NCBI RefSeq assembly: GCF_000016345.1
Contig: NC_009379.1
Coordinates: forward strand, 930,001-994,000
Reading direction: 5' to 3'
Source of the DNA: Polynucleobacter asymbioticus QLW-P1DMWA-1
GTDB taxonomy: Bacteria; Pseudomonadota; Gammaproteobacteria; Burkholderiales; Burkholderiaceae
Length of the DNA stretch: 64,000 bases
The notes beneath the pieces are model-generated. The model did no database searches. It was not told the DNA's origin and worked only from the letters and a program-made list of their open reading frames with translations. The first letter of the stretch is position 1, and the number at the start of each line of letters is the position of its first letter. Shown here one piece after another: positions 8,624 through 21,912 of this stretch. The position numbers were made by a program, and so were the translations under genes.

Positions 8624-9298
8624 ATGAGTATTCCAGGCAAAGTTCTCAGTGCCAACCATCTTGGCAAAAGTGTTTCATCTAGTGATGGCGCTCTTAGCAT
8701 TTTGCATGACATTTGCTTTGATATTGAAGCCGGTGAAAGCGTGGCCATTACTGGCACCTCAGGATCCGGAAAAAGCACCTTGTTAAGTATTTTGGCTGGG
8801 TTAGATGTGCCAAGCACTGGAAATGTCACTTTGATGGGTCAGGACTTAAATTCGCTAGACGAAGATGGCAGAGCTATCTTGCGGGGTGCTCACGTTGGGT
8901 TTGTTTTCCAAACCTTTCAGCTGTTACCCCATTTGACGGCCTTAGAGAACGTCATTTTGCCAGCGGAGTTAAATGGGCTTAAAAATGCTCAGGATCAAGC
9001 CAAATCTTGGCTAACTCAGGTTGGTCTTCAGGATCGCTTCAACCACTTTCCAGGCACTCTTTCAGGAGGTGAGCAGCAGCGGGTAGCCCTGGCTAGGGCG
9101 TTTATTAATAAACCTGACATCCTTTTCGCAGATGAGCCCACAGGCAGCCTTGATGAGACTAGTGGGGATAGGGTGATTGAGCTTCTTTTTGGCCTCAATA
9201 AGGCCAATAAATCGACCCTGATTTTAGTAACCCATGATTCAGCCTTGGCTGGGCGGTGTCAGCGTCAATTACACCTTCAGGGTGGGCGATTGTTATAG
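8624..9298 (+). CDS. ybbA: ABC transporter ATP-binding protein, LolD/YbbA type
   Basis: ATPase of the LolD/MacB/YbbA class. Walker A GTSGSGKST is at 44-52, the signature LSGGE at 146-150, Walker B plus D-loop FADEPTGSLD at 168-177, and a VTHD switch histidine follows. The divergent tesA neighbour supports YbbA. In E. coli YbbA pairs with the large permease YbbP, but here the next gene is purL and no permease is in the window, so the partner must be elsewhere or absent. No convincing Shine-Dalgarno precedes the ATG. Confidence 0.88.
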   Translation: MSIPGKVLSANHLGKSVSSSDGALSILHDICFDIEAGESVAITGTSGSGKSTLLSILAGLDVPSTGNVTLMGQDLNSLDEDGRAILRGAHVGFVFQTFQLLPHLTALENVILPAELNGLKNAQDQAKSWLTQVGLQDRFNHFPGTLSGGEQQRVALARAFINKPDILFADEPTGSLDETSGDRVIELLFGLNKANKSTLILVTHDSALAGRCQRQLHLQGGRLL

Positions 9299-9307
9299 GC
9301 AAAACCT

Positions 9308-9313
9308 TATAAT
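9308..9313 (+). promoter_or_regulatory. Consensus -10 box immediately before purL
   Basis: TATAAT ends 6 nt before the purL ATG at 9320, so initiation at the usual distance would start the mRNA at or next to the A of ATG. No good -35 is seen at 15-19 nt spacing. Confidence 0.4.
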
Positions 9314-9319
9314 CTAGGG

Positions 9320-12300
9320 ATGTCTTTTTTCCACTTTTTACCTGGCGCCGATGCGCTTTCTCCATTCCGTCAACAGAGACTTTTGGCCACTTTGGCAGCC
9401 CAAAGGATTGAGCTAGATTCTATTGAGGCCCAATACTTACATTTCATTTGGTCAGAGACTCAATTAAGCCCTGAGAGTGAAGCTGTCTTGGCTAGCCTGC
9501 TGACCTACGGACAGCCTTTTGCCTCCAAAATCAATCAAGGTAAATCTTGGTTCGGAAAATCATCCGATGGGTTGCAGGGCGCTATTGTGATTCCAAGATT
9601 GGGCACGGTATCTCCTTGGGCAAGTAAGGCAACTGACATTGCCCAGCAATGCGCTCTTAACGTATTGCGTTTAGAGCGCGGCATACAGTTTTCCTGGAAA
9701 TCAAAAAAGAACTTAACTGCCGAGCAAAATGAAATTGTTTTAGCTGCAATTCATGATCGCATGACAGAGGCTGTGATTGATTCATTAGAGGCAGCTAATA
9801 ATCTGTACCAATCGCTAGATGACCGTCCATTGACTCGCATCCCAGTCTTATCAGAAGGGCGGACTGCACTTGATAAAGCAAATCAAGAATTGGGCTTAGC
9901 TTTATCCGATGATGAAGTTGCGTATTTGACCGAGAACTTTATTCGCTTGGAGCGTAATCCTAGCGACGTTGAGTTAATTATGTTCGCGCAAGCTAATAGT
10001 GAACATTGCCGCCATAAAATTTTCAATTCCAGTTGGACAATTGATGGTGATGATCAAGAGCGCTCTTTGTTCTCCATGATTCGTAACACACATCAACTTC
10101 AGCCCGAAGGCACCATTGTTGCTTACTCTGATAACTCAGCAGTTATGGTGGGATGTGAGGCTGAGACTTGGGTCCCTCAAGGTAAAGAGCAGCGCTATGA
10201 AAAAGATACGCGTTTAGTTCATACTTTAATGAAGGTGGAGACTCATAATCACCCAACTGCTATTGCACCGTTTCCTGGCGCTTCAACTGGTGCAGGTGGA
10301 GAGATTCGCGATGAAGGGGCCACAGGTATTGGTGGCCGCCCTAAAGCTGGCTTAACGGGTTTCTCAGTATCCAATTTAAATATTCCCGGAACGAATTTTC
10401 CATGGGAAAGCGAGTATTACGGTAAGCCTGATCGCATAGCAACTCCTTTGCAGATCATGATTGATGGCCCACTTGGCGGCGCTGCATTTAATAATGAGTT
10501 TGGTAGGCCAATTCTGGGAGGTTACTTCCGTGTTTTTGAGCAAACCCTAGAAGGCGTTCGTCGCGGCTATCACAAGCCAATTATGATTGCGGGCGGTATA
10601 GGTAGTATTGACTCTATTCATACAGAGAAAAAGGCGATTCAACCGGGACATTTGCTTATTCAATTAGGCGGCCCTGGCATGCGCATTGGTATGGGTGGCG
10701 CTACAGGTAGCTCAGTTGCAACCGGTACGAACACCGCTGATCTTGATTTTGATTCTGTACAAAGAGGTAATCCAGAAATGGAGCGTCGCGCGCAAGAGGT
10801 AATTAATGCTTGCCGTGCGTTGGGTGTCAATAATCCCATAGTTTCTATTCATGATGTTGGAGCAGGTGGTTTATCTAATGCATTCCCTGAGCTAGCAGAT
10901 GGTGCTGGTTTAGGCGCTTCTTTTGAAATGCGTAGCGTGCCGCTTGAAGAAAGTGGTATGAGCCCTGCCGAGATTTGGTGCAATGAATCTCAAGAACGCT
11001 ATGTTTTGGCAATTGAAGCTAAAGATTTGGAATTATTTAAATCGTTCTGTGAACGTGAGCGTTGCCCTTTCTCTGTTGTAGGAGAAGCTACTGCTGAACG
11101 TCAGCTGAAATTGAGCGACTCAAAACAACCCACTAGTTCTGATACCTCATACCCAATTGATATGCCAATGGAGGTGTTGCTTGGTAAGCCTCCGCGTATG
11201 CATCGTGATGTAAAAAGAGTGCCACAAGAATTTACAGAGTTAAATGTTACAGATGCTGACTTGGCTCAATCGGTCGCTTGGGTCCTGCAGCAACCAACAG
11301 TCGCAAGTAAATCCTTCTTAATTACTATCGGTGATAGAACGGTTGGCGGCTTGAATGCGCGAGATCAGTTTGTTGGTCCATGGCAAGTTCCTGTAGCCGA
11401 TTGCGCAGTGACTTTGATGGATTACAAGGGTTATCGCGGTGAAGTAATGACTATGGGTGAACGAACCCCTGTTGCAGTAATTAATGCGCCTGCAGCAGCA
11501 CGTATGGCAGTGGGTGAGGCCATCACCAATTTATTGGCTGCTGATATTTTGCGCCTGGAAGAAGTTAAGCTATCCGCTAACTGGATGGCAGCATGTGGAG
11601 CTCCAGGTGAAGACGCTAAGTTATATGACTCTGTAAAGGCGGTGGGTATGGAATTGTGCCCAGCCCTAGGAATATCAATTCCTGTTGGTAAGGATTCATT
11701 GTCCATGGCTACCGCATGGCAAGATGGTAATGAAGCAAAGAAAGTAGTTTCCCCGGTTTCTCTCATCATTTCTGCATTTGCTTCTGTTCAGGATGTGCGC
11801 AAAACAAGCACGCCGTTACTTAAATTAAAACATCCAGATGGTTCTAGCGTTGATAGCGAACTTATTCTGATTGATTTGGGTCGTGGCAAGAATCGAATGG
11901 CAGGCAGCATTCTTTCTCAGGTATTAAATCAATCTGGCAATACAGCCCCAGATCTGGATCATCCAGAAGACCTCAAAGCATTAGCCTCGGCAATCATTGA
12001 GCTGCGTAAAGAGGGAAAATTGCTGGCATATCATGATCGGTCAGATGGTGGCTTGCTTGCCTGCGTTGCTGAGATGGCATTTGCATCCCACACTGGTGTC
12101 TCACTTAACGTAGACATGATTGCAGTTGACGCTGGTCAGGAACCTGATCATGGTGATGCTAAAAATTGGGCGCAGCAAGTTTCTGGTCGTCGTCACGAGC
12201 AAACAATGCGCGCACTCTTTAACGAAGAGTTGGGGGCAGTGATTCAGGTAAGAAGAGCTGACCGCGATGCTGTGTTTGCAACGCTGCGTAAATTAGGCCT

Positions 12301-13357
12301 CAGCGCATTTAGCCATGTCATTGGTAAGCCTAACAATAATGGCCATATTGAAATATGGCGGGATGCTAAAAAGATTTTTGCTGAGCCACGCGAACTTCTT
12401 CAAAAGATGTGGACCAATACAAGCTATCAAATTGCCCGTTTGCGTGACAACCCAGTATGTGCAGATAGTGAATTCTCTTTATTGGATAACCTGGCTGACC
12501 CAGGTATGTCGCCAAAGCTTACATTTGACCCTAAAGAAGATATTGCGGCCCCATTCATTCAGAAAAATGCTCGACCTAAGGTAGCTATATTACGAGAGCA
12601 GGGCGTTAACTCTCATGTGGAAATGGCTTATGCAGTCAATTGGGCTGGTTTTGATAGTTATGACGTGCACATGTCTGACTTATTGACTGGCAAAGCTAGG
12701 TTGGACGATTTCCGCGGGTTAATTGCTTGCGGTGGATTTAGTTATGGTGATGTCTTGGGTGCAGGTGAAGGTTGGGCTAAAACCATTCTTTTTAATCAAC
12801 AGCTACGTGATCAGTTTTCAAGCTTCTTCGCTCGCCAAGATAGCTTTGCCTTAGGCGTCTGTAACGGTTGCCAAATGATGAGTAATCTTTCAGGAATTAT
12901 TCCTGGTGCGGAAGCTTGGCCTAAATTTACTCGCAATCAATCTGAACAATATGAAGCACGCTTGGTAATGGCTGAAGTACTATCTTCCCCCTCCATTTTT
13001 ACGCAAGGAATGGAAGGTAGCCAGTTGCCTATTGCTATAGCTCACGGTGAAGGCTTTGCTAACTTTAGTCAGCAAGGAAATATAGAGCAAATCGCTAAGG
13101 AAGGCTTAGCTGCATTACGATTTGTTGATCATCAGGGTAATCCAACTGAAACCTATCCAATGAACCCAAACGGGTCACCAAACGGTTTGACAGGCGTTAC
13201 CACGCCTGATGGTCGATTTACGGTCATGATGCCCCATCCTGAACGTGTATTCCGTGCAGCACAAATGAGCTGGTGTCCTCCTGAGTGGCTAGAAGTTCCG
13301 GATGGCGCAAGTCCGTGGTTACGTCTATTCCGTAACGCTCGTCGCTGGGCTCAATAA
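9320..13357 (+). CDS. purL: Phosphoribosylformylglycinamidine synthase (FGAM synthase), single-chain type
   Basis: Fourth step of purine synthesis: FGAR + Gln + ATP to FGAM. The 1345-aa length is that of the large single-chain proteobacterial enzyme. It has an N-terminal PurS-like region, two AIRS-type synthetase halves ([15 protein letters not shown], later GKDSLSMAT) and a C-terminal class I glutaminase. The glutaminase nucleophile is Cys1181 (GVCNGC), with His1306 and Glu1308 in MPHPERV. The start fits the conserved N-terminal motif ([13 protein letters not shown]). A TATAAT box sits just upstream, and an AGGG is only one base from the ATG, too close for normal Shine-Dalgarno use. Confidence 0.98.
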   Translation: MSFFHFLPGADALSPFRQQRLLATLAAQRIELDSIEAQYLHFIWSETQLSPESEAVLASLLTYGQPFASKINQGKSWFGKSSDGLQGAIVIPRLGTVSPWASKATDIAQQCALNVLRLERGIQFSWKSKKNLTAEQNEIVLAAIHDRMTEAVIDSLEAANNLYQSLDDRPLTRIPVLSEGRTALDKANQELGLALSDDEVAYLTENFIRLERNPSDVELIMFAQANSEHCRHKIFNSSWTIDGDDQERSLFSMIRNTHQLQPEGTIVAYSDNSAVMVGCEAETWVPQGKEQRYEKDTRLVHTLMKVETHNHPTAIAPFPGASTGAGGEIRDEGATGIGGRPKAGLTGFSVSNLNIPGTNFPWESEYYGKPDRIATPLQIMIDGPLGGAAFNNEFGRPILGGYFRVFEQTLEGVRRGYHKPIMIAGGIGSIDSIHTEKKAIQPGHLLIQLGGPGMRIGMGGATGSSVATGTNTADLDFDSVQRGNPEMERRAQEVINACRALGVNNPIVSIHDVGAGGLSNAFPELADGAGLGASFEMRSVPLEESGMSPAEIWCNESQERYVLAIEAKDLELFKSFCERERCPFSVVGEATAERQLKLSDSKQPTSSDTSYPIDMPMEVLLGKPPRMHRDVKRVPQEFTELNVTDADLAQSVAWVLQQPTVASKSFLITIGDRTVGGLNARDQFVGPWQVPVADCAVTLMDYKGYRGEVMTMGERTPVAVINAPAAARMAVGEAITNLLAADILRLEEVKLSANWMAACGAPGEDAKLYDSVKAVGMELCPALGISIPVGKDSLSMATAWQDGNEAKKVVSPVSLIISAFASVQDVRKTSTPLLKLKHPDGSSVDSELILIDLGRGKNRMAGSILSQVLNQSGNTAPDLDHPEDLKALASAIIELRKEGKLLAYHDRSDGGLLACVAEMAFASHTGVSLNVDMIAVDAGQEPDHGDAKNWAQQVSGRRHEQTMRALFNEELGAVIQVRRADRDAVFATLRKLGLSAFSHVIGKPNNNGHIEIWRDAKKIFAEPRELLQKMWTNTSYQIARLRDNPVCADSEFSLLDNLADPGMSPKLTFDPKEDIAAPFIQKNARPKVAILREQGVNSHVEMAYAVNWAGFDSYDVHMSDLLTGKARLDDFRGLIACGGFSYGDVLGAGEGWAKTILFNQQLRDQFSSFFARQDSFALGVCNGCQMMSNLSGIIPGAEAWPKFTRNQSEQYEARLVMAEVLSSPSIFTQGMEGSQLPIAIAHGEGFANFSQQGNIEQIAKEGLAALRFVDHQGNPTETYPMNPNGSPNGLTGVTTPDGRFTVMMPHPERVFRAAQMSWCPPEWLEVPDGASPWLRLFRNARRWAQ

Positions 13358-13360
13358 GCT

Positions 13361-14125
13361 GTGTTTGCCATGGAGCCAGTAACTTTTTCGGAAAGCGGGG
13401 GTGTTCGCTACCTGCATTTTGGTAGCGAACTCATTCAAGGCGCTATGCGCATACGTGACCCTGATGAAATCTATCTGGAATATAACCAGCAAATGATGGC
13501 TTGGCTTCTATTTCTAGAAACCAAGCCTGGCATGCGCATAGCTCAGCTCGGCTTAGGTACTGGAGCGCTAACTAAATTTCAGCATCGTTATTGCCCCGCA
13601 GTAAAAACTACAGTCGTTGAGCTAAATCCTTCTGTGATTGTTGCCGCACGATCAATGTTTTTTACGCCCGATGATGACCGACGGCTTGAGACTTTGCAAG
13701 CAGACGCTAAAGAATTTGTACAGTCAGCGAAATATAAAAACCAGTTTGATGCTGTACAGGTTGATCTGTATGATGCGATTTGCGATGGGCCTGTTGCTAG
13801 CTCTCTTGATTTTTATAAAGGCTGCTTTGATATCCTAAAAGGCCCAGGCGTTTTGACTGTCAACTTATTCTCACGTCATAAGAGCTTTAATATCAACCTC
13901 AACAATATATGCGAAGCTTTTGATAACCGCGTCTTATTGTTTCCTGAATCACATGACTGCAATGTAGTCGCGATTGCTTTTAAAGGCCCTAGATTAGAGG
14001 CTGAGTGGAAGGACGTTAGTAAACGCGCCAAACTGATCCTTGAAAAGACTGGTTTACCTACAAATAAATGGGTTTCCGGAATCAGCCGTGAAAATGCTAG
14101 GCAAGAAAACAAATTAGCCATATAA
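13361..14125 (+). CDS. Spermidine-synthase-fold protein (SAM-dependent methyltransferase-like)
   Basis: A 254-aa protein with the Rossmann fold of the spermidine synthase family. The nucleotide motif is QLGLGTGALTKF, an acidic residue follows in VVELNP, and DAVQVDLYDA resembles the polyamine synthase active-site segment. It lacks the full N-terminal beta domain of true SpeE. Similar proteins are annotated spermidine synthase-like in Burkholderiales, but activity is unproven. It begins 3 bp after purL, either at GTG 13361 or in-frame ATG 13370, and is probably co-transcribed with purL. It ends before a clear terminator. Confidence 0.8.
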   Translation: MFAMEPVTFSESGGVRYLHFGSELIQGAMRIRDPDEIYLEYNQQMMAWLLFLETKPGMRIAQLGLGTGALTKFQHRYCPAVKTTVVELNPSVIVAARSMFFTPDDDRRLETLQADAKEFVQSAKYKNQFDAVQVDLYDAICDGPVASSLDFYKGCFDILKGPGVLTVNLFSRHKSFNINLNNICEAFDNRVLLFPESHDCNVVAIAFKGPRLEAEWKDVSKRAKLILEKTGLPTNKWVSGISRENARQENKLAI

Positions 14126-14156
14126 ATTGCCTTTCGTGGCGTTGATATGCAAAGAA

Positions 14157-14183
14157 AAAGGCGATCTATTGATCGCCTTTTTT
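14157..14183. terminator. Bidirectional terminator between purL unit and acnB
   Basis: Perfect 10-bp stem AAAGGCGATC (14157-14166) / GATCGCCTTT (14171-14180) with a TATT loop. T residues follow on the plus strand and the preceding A run serves the minus strand. It separates convergent genes. Confidence 0.9.
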
Positions 14184-14218
14184 ATTCCGACATATTTCTA
14201 TGTCGGATGATCCAACAA

Positions 14219-16804
14219 TTACACCGTTACGGTATCTGCCACATCGCTAAATGACTTGAGCTTATCAAAACTCATGTATTTATAAACATCACCAGCTTTA
14301 GATTCGAGCGACTTAACTTGCTCTAAATACTCCGCAGGAGTTGGTAAACGGCCTAAGAGGGCGGCAACAGAAGCTAATTCAGCGGAAGCCAAATATACGC
14401 GAGTATCAATACCCAAGCGGTTAGGGAAGTTCCGTGTAGAGGTTGATACAGCTGTCGAACCTTTGCGGATCTGCGCTTGGTTACCCATGCAAAGTGAGCA
14501 GCCAGGGCTCTCCATACGGGCACCAGCTGCACCCAACATGCCGTAGTAACCTTCTTCCATTAATACCATGGCATCCATCTTGGTTGGAGGCGCTACCCAT
14601 AAACGGGTTGGCATATCTTTCTTACCCTGCAATACCTGACCTGCTGCACGGAAGTGGCCGATATTGGTCATACATGAGCCAATAAACACTTCATCAATCT
14701 TATCGCCGGCAACTTCAGATAAGATTTTGACATCGTCTGGATCATTAGGGCAGGCAAGAATTGGCTCTTTGATTTCATCAATATTGATTTCAATGATCTC
14801 TGCATAGTCGGCATTTTCATCAGCCTTGAGAAGTTGTGGATTAGCAATCCAGGCTTCCATAGCTTTAATGCGTCTGCCTAACGTGCGTTTATCATCGTAA
14901 CCATTCGCAATCATCCATTTCATCAAAGTAATGTTTGATGTCATGTATTCAATAATCGGCTCTTTATTCAGGTGAACTGTACAGCCGCCAGCAGAACGCT
15001 CAGCTGAAGCATCAGATAATTCAAATGCTTGCTCAACCTTCAGATCGGGTAGACCTTCGATTTCTAAAATACGACCAGAGAAAATATTCTTCTTGCCTTG
15101 CTTCTCAACGGTCAATAAACCTTTTTTGATTGCATACAAAGGAATTGCATTGACTAGATCACGCAATGTGATACCAGGTTGCATCTTGCCTTTGAATCGG
15201 ACCAATACAGACTCAGGCATATCTAATGGCATCACACCAGTTGCGGCCGCGAAAGCCACTAATCCGGAGCCTGCTGGAAAGGAAATGCCAATTGGGAAAC
15301 GAGTATGGCTATCACCACCAGTTCCGCATGTATCTGGTAGGAGCAAGCGGTTCAACCAGCTATGAATTACGCCATCACCTGGACGCAAAGCGACACCACC
15401 GCGATTAGTCATGAATGGTGGCAACTCATGTTGAGTGCGAATATCTACAGGCTTAGGATAGGCTGACGTGTGGCAAAACGACTGCATCACTAGATCTGAA
15501 GAGAATCCTAAGCAAGCCAAATCTTTCAGTTCATCTCGAGTCATTGGGCCCGTGGTGTCTTGTGAGCCGACTGTAGTCATGTGCGGCTCACAGTAGGTAC
15601 CAGGGCGAACACCTTGGCCTTCTGGTAAGCCACATGCGCGACCAACAATTTTTTGAGCCAAACTAAAGCCCTTTTTGTTATCTACTGGATTTACCGGTAA
15701 GCGGAACTCCGTGGATGCAGGCAAGCCAAGTGCTGCACGAGCTTTAGCAGTTAAACCGCGGCCAATAATCAAAGGAATACGACCACCGGCACGTACTTCA
15801 TCCAAAATCACTGGGGATTTCAATGAAAAACTGGTAATTTCCTTGCCATCTTTAAATACTTTACCTTCGTATGGACGAAGCTCAATCTCATCACCCATAT
15901 TCATTTGAGATACATCTAATTCAATAGGCAATGCTCCTGAATCTTCCATTGTGTTGAAGAAGATTGGGGCAATATTGGTACCCAAGCACACCCCACCAAA
16001 ACGTTTGTTCGGCACGAATGGAATATCTTGACCTGTCCACCATAGGACTGAGTTAGTAGCGGATTTACGTGAGGAACCTGTACCTACGACATCTCCAACA
16101 TAGGCAATTTGATTCCCTTTTTTCTGGAGGGCGGCAATTTGCTTCATCGGCCCGCGAACACCAGATTCATCAGGCTCAATACCAGGACGTGGGTTCTTCA
16201 GCATGATCGTTGCATGCAATGGAATATCGGGGCGACTCCAAGCATCTGGTGCAGGCGAGAGATCGTCGGTATTGGTTTCGCCAGTTACTTTGAAAACAGT
16301 AAGCTTCATGCTTTCTGGTACTGCAGGACGGCTTGTAAACCACTCTGCATTTGCCCAGCTTTGCATTACTGCTTTAGCATTCGCATTGCCTTTTTCAGCG
16401 AGCTCCTGAACGTCATTAAAGTAATCAAACATCAAGAGTGTTTTCTTCAGTGCTTCAGCAGCTGCCGCTCCACATTCTGCGTCAGCAAGCAGTTCTACTA
16501 ATGGCTTGATGTTGTAGCCACCGAGCATCGTGCCCAATAATTCAGTAGCGCGTATGCGAGAAATTAAAGGAGATTTTTCTGTGCCTTTAGCAATTGCATC
16601 TAAGAATTCTGCTTTTACTTTGGCGGCTTCATCAACACCGGCGGGTACACGGTTCGTGATGAGCTCTACTAGTTCTGCCTCTTTGCCAGCAGGCGGATTT
16701 ATGAGTAACTTCACCAATTCTGCGGTTTGATCCTTGGTTAAAGGGAGGGCTGGAATGCCTAGGGCGGCGCGTTCAGCAACAAGAGCGTTGTAAGCTTCTA
16801 ACAT
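14219..16804 (-). CDS. acnB: Aconitate hydratase B (bifunctional aconitase / 2-methylisocitrate dehydratase)
   Basis: TCA-cycle [4Fe-4S] hydratase that interconverts citrate and isocitrate. An N-terminal HEAT-like domain is followed by the swivel domain and then the cluster-binding domains. Cluster cysteines lie in GSCMTNIGH and CSLCMGN in the C-terminal third. The length is 861 aa from the second of two adjacent ATGs. The second (16804) is preferred because AGGA is better spaced from it and the product then begins MLEAYN, as in E. coli AcnB. A 156-bp gap separates it from the next leftward gene upstream, so it probably has its own promoter. Confidence 0.97.
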   Translation of the reverse strand: MLEAYNALVAERAALGIPALPLTKDQTAELVKLLINPPAGKEAELVELITNRVPAGVDEAAKVKAEFLDAIAKGTEKSPLISRIRATELLGTMLGGYNIKPLVELLADAECGAAAAEALKKTLLMFDYFNDVQELAEKGNANAKAVMQSWANAEWFTSRPAVPESMKLTVFKVTGETNTDDLSPAPDAWSRPDIPLHATIMLKNPRPGIEPDESGVRGPMKQIAALQKKGNQIAYVGDVVGTGSSRKSATNSVLWWTGQDIPFVPNKRFGGVCLGTNIAPIFFNTMEDSGALPIELDVSQMNMGDEIELRPYEGKVFKDGKEITSFSLKSPVILDEVRAGGRIPLIIGRGLTAKARAALGLPASTEFRLPVNPVDNKKGFSLAQKIVGRACGLPEGQGVRPGTYCEPHMTTVGSQDTTGPMTRDELKDLACLGFSSDLVMQSFCHTSAYPKPVDIRTQHELPPFMTNRGGVALRPGDGVIHSWLNRLLLPDTCGTGGDSHTRFPIGISFPAGSGLVAFAAATGVMPLDMPESVLVRFKGKMQPGITLRDLVNAIPLYAIKKGLLTVEKQGKKNIFSGRILEIEGLPDLKVEQAFELSDASAERSAGGCTVHLNKEPIIEYMTSNITLMKWMIANGYDDKRTLGRRIKAMEAWIANPQLLKADENADYAEIIEINIDEIKEPILACPNDPDDVKILSEVAGDKIDEVFIGSCMTNIGHFRAAGQVLQGKKDMPTRLWVAPPTKMDAMVLMEEGYYGMLGAAGARMESPGCSLCMGNQAQIRKGSTAVSTSTRNFPNRLGIDTRVYLASAELASVAALLGRLPTPAEYLEQVKSLESKAGDVYKYMSFDKLKSFSDVADTVTV

Positions 16805-16963
16805 CATGTTTCCTATGGGTAAAAGTTATCAATAGAAAGGCCAAAAAGGGATTTTCCCCCTATTTTGCAAATTATAGTGAGTAATTTAAGTCTTATATAA
16901 GAGTTTAAACCCTAAGAATTCGCTAATTGCAGCTAATTTCACCAAAAGAGAGGACGGAGTGCC

Positions 16964-17152
16964 TTAAACAACCTGTTCTTCTTTAAGTGCCCAGACTAGG
17001 GCAACAACCCACCCAATTAAGGACCAACCCAAAAACAGGTTTAAGGCAAAAATAGCCCCAGTATTAGCCCTTTTCTTGTGAAAAGCGATCGCAAAAGGGA
17101 GGAAATAGAAGAGTGAAAGCAGGGTTATCAAAACTGAAAATAAGAGGCGCAT
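16964..17152 (-). CDS. Small membrane protein of the superinfection immunity family
   Basis: A 62-aa protein with two hydrophobic segments (about 3-23 and 33-54) joined by a KKRANTG loop. NLFLGWSLIGWVVALVWA is the hallmark of the superinfection immunity (Imm_superinfect) family, named for the phage T4 Imm protein that blocks DNA entry. The family is common in bacterial chromosomes with no demonstrated role, so phage defence here is only a possibility. It lies 7 bp downstream of the DUF2147 gene on the same strand. Confidence 0.8.
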   Translation of the reverse strand: MRLLFSVLITLLSLFYFLPFAIAFHKKRANTGAIFALNLFLGWSLIGWVVALVWALKEEQVV

Positions 17153-17159
17153 CTAATAA

Positions 17160-17606
17160 TTACCTTTCTCGGTTCCAAATTTGGGTGCGACCTAGCAAAG
17201 GGATGCCTACATACCCCCTAACATCCAGTTTATTGCCGCCATCGGTAGGTCTCATTTCAACCTTATAAATTTCGCCCTCATCAGGGTCCAAAATATAGCC
17301 GCCGACATATAGATCGCCCGTTTTCTTGAGTCCAGAAAGAATTTCCATTCCAACTAAGGGCTTACCTTTGCGAAGATCTTGGCATTTATCGCAGTTTACC
17401 GGGGCTTTTGGGTCTAATAATTTTGTGATAACACCAAAAAATAGGCCATTCTTTTCTGAAATACGGACTATTGCGGCAGGCTGATTGGTTCCGTCATCAA
17501 AAGTTGTCCAGTTCCCAGTAATGGTGTCCAGGTTTTGGGCGTAGGCATAGCTAAAGCCTAAGAGTGAAAAGGCGGCAAAAAATAGAGGAACGAGCGTTTT
17601 TTTCAT
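17160..17606 (-). CDS. Exported DUF2147 domain protein
   Basis: A 148-aa protein with a Sec signal peptide (MKKTLVPLFFAAFSLLGFSYAYA, written in part). The mature beta-rich DUF2147 domain starts at GNWTTFDDGTNQPAAIV, continues with LVGMEILSGLKK, and ends at GRTQIWNR. A CDKC pair near residue 80 could be a disulfide. DUF2147 proteins are periplasmic or secreted and have no established function. It is probably an operon with the downstream superinfection-immunity-type gene. It is divergent from pyrG. Confidence 0.85.
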   Translation of the reverse strand: MKKTLVPLFFAAFSLLGFSYAYAQNLDTITGNWTTFDDGTNQPAAIVRISEKNGLFFGVITKLLDPKAPVNCDKCQDLRKGKPLVGMEILSGLKKTGDLYVGGYILDPDEGEIYKVEMRPTDGGNKLDVRGYVGIPLLGRTQIWNRER

Positions 17607-17661
17607 TGCTTTTATAGATACTACCTTTTTTGGTTTTTCTGAATCCAGGAAGCTCTATCGT

Positions 17662-17667
17662 TATAAT
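17662..17667 (+). promoter_or_regulatory. Likely -10 box of the pyrG operon
   Basis: TATAAT lies 26 nt before the pyrG ATG (17693), giving a short leader of about 20 nt. No strong -35 match is seen at 16-18 nt. Confidence 0.4.
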
Positions 17668-17689
17668 TACTTTTTCCAACAGAGCTTAA

Positions 17690-19354
<1,665 letters not shown>

Positions 19355-19364
19355 GGGGGATGTT

Positions 19365-20228
19365 ATGAGTACATTCAAACTCTGTGGGTTCGATGTTGGC
19401 CTAGATCACCGTTTCTTTTTAATCGCTGGCCCCTGCGTCATTGAATCAGAACAATCTGCCATTGATATTGCAGGCGAGTTAAAAGAAATTACCTCAGCAT
19501 TAAAAATCCCCTTTATTTATAAATCCTCATTCGATAAAGCCAATCGATCTTCAGGCACCTCATTTCGCGGCCTGGGGATGGAAAAAGGTTTGGAAATACT
19601 GGCGAAGGTAAAGAAAGAAGTGGGCGTACCAGTATTAACTGATGTGCATGACATTGGCGAGATTGCTGCAGTAGCAAAAGTAGTTGATGTCTTACAAACC
19701 CCCGCTTTTTTATGCCGTCAAACAGACTTTATTCGTGCCTGTGCCCAGAGCGGTAAGCCCGTGAACTTTAAAAAAGGTCAATTTCTTTCCCCTCATGAAA
19801 TGCTTAATGTGATTGAGAAGGCTCGTGGAGCCGCTGCAGAAATGGGTTTGTCTGATCAATTCATGGTTTGTGAGCGCGGTGCTTCATTCGGCTATAACAA
19901 TCTTGTTTCTGATATGCGTAGCTTAGCCATTTTGCGCGAATCAAAGGCCCCGGTAGTCTTTGATGCAACGCATTCAGTGCAATTACCTGGCGGCCAAGGA
20001 AATTCCAGCGGTGGTCAACGTGAATTCGTGCCGGTACTCGCTCGTGCAGCAGTCGCAGTCGGCATTAGCGGTTTATTTATGGAGACACATCCTGATCCGG
20101 CAAAAGCTTTATCTGATGGACCCAATGCTGTGCCATTAAATCGCATGAAAGAATTATTACAGTCTTTGGTGGATATTGATTCAGTCGTAAAAGCGAACAA
20201 CTCTTTTTTAGAAGACAGCTTTAAGTAA
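19365..20228 (+). CDS. kdsA: 3-deoxy-8-phosphooctulonate synthase (KDO-8-P synthase)
   Basis: Condenses arabinose-5-phosphate with PEP to make KDO-8-phosphate for lipopolysaccharide inner core. A 287-aa TIM barrel of the DAHP/KDO8P synthase family. Conserved parts include [22 protein letters not shown] (PEP/A5P binding), TDVHD, LCRQTD and [12 protein letters not shown]. It lies 10 bp after pyrG and 50 bp before eno, within one likely operon. Confidence 0.98.
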   Translation: MSTFKLCGFDVGLDHRFFLIAGPCVIESEQSAIDIAGELKEITSALKIPFIYKSSFDKANRSSGTSFRGLGMEKGLEILAKVKKEVGVPVLTDVHDIGEIAAVAKVVDVLQTPAFLCRQTDFIRACAQSGKPVNFKKGQFLSPHEMLNVIEKARGAAAEMGLSDQFMVCERGASFGYNNLVSDMRSLAILRESKAPVVFDATHSVQLPGGQGNSSGGQREFVPVLARAAVAVGISGLFMETHPDPAKALSDGPNAVPLNRMKELLQSLVDIDSVVKANNSFLEDSFK

Positions 20229-20242
20229 TTGCAGTGCATTAA

Positions 20243-21565
<1,323 letters not shown>

Positions 21566-21584
21566 GACTGTAGCTATCTAGATT

Positions 21585-21902
21585 ATGCGCATTGTTATTT
21601 ACTCTATGCTGGTATTGCTTATTGCAATCCAGTACCCGCTTTGGTTGGGTAAGGGAGGGTGGCTCAAGGTCTATGAGATGGAAAAGCAAGTGGAATTGCA
21701 GGAGGCTAAAAATAGCCTCCTAGCACTTCGCAATGCAAAACTTGAAGGTGATGTTAAAGATTTAAAAGACGGCACACGCGCCATCGAGGAACGTGCTCGC
21801 GTAGAGCATGGACTCATTAAAGAGGGCGAATTCTTTGTGCAAATCTTACCCGCAGATCAATCTTCTGCAGATACTGCCAAGGCATCTACCGTAAAGCAAT
21901 AA
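21585..21902 (+). CDS. ftsB: Cell division protein FtsB
   Basis: A small bitopic divisome protein that bridges FtsL and FtsQ. Of 105 aa, residues 3-20 form the single membrane segment ([18 protein letters not shown]). The WLGKGGW-type juxtamembrane motif follows, then a coiled coil (about 28-70) and the [15 protein letters not shown] motif typical of FtsB. It starts 19 bp after eno, the standard betaproteobacterial arrangement. It converges on hslO. Confidence 0.93.
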   Translation: MRIVIYSMLVLLIAIQYPLWLGKGGWLKVYEMEKQVELQEAKNSLLALRNAKLEGDVKDLKDGTRAIEERARVEHGLIKEGEFFVQILPADQSSADTAKASTVKQ

Positions 21903-21912
21903 AGATACACCG

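Noticed and set aside
11431..11769. Long minus-strand open frame inside purL
   Set aside because: Shadow of purL codon structure; no start signal and no family resemblance. The same holds for other antisense frames within lon, acnB and ndh.
16964..17152. Phage-defence reading of the superinfection immunity protein
   Set aside because: The family is mostly chromosomal with unknown role, and no phage or defence genes surround it.
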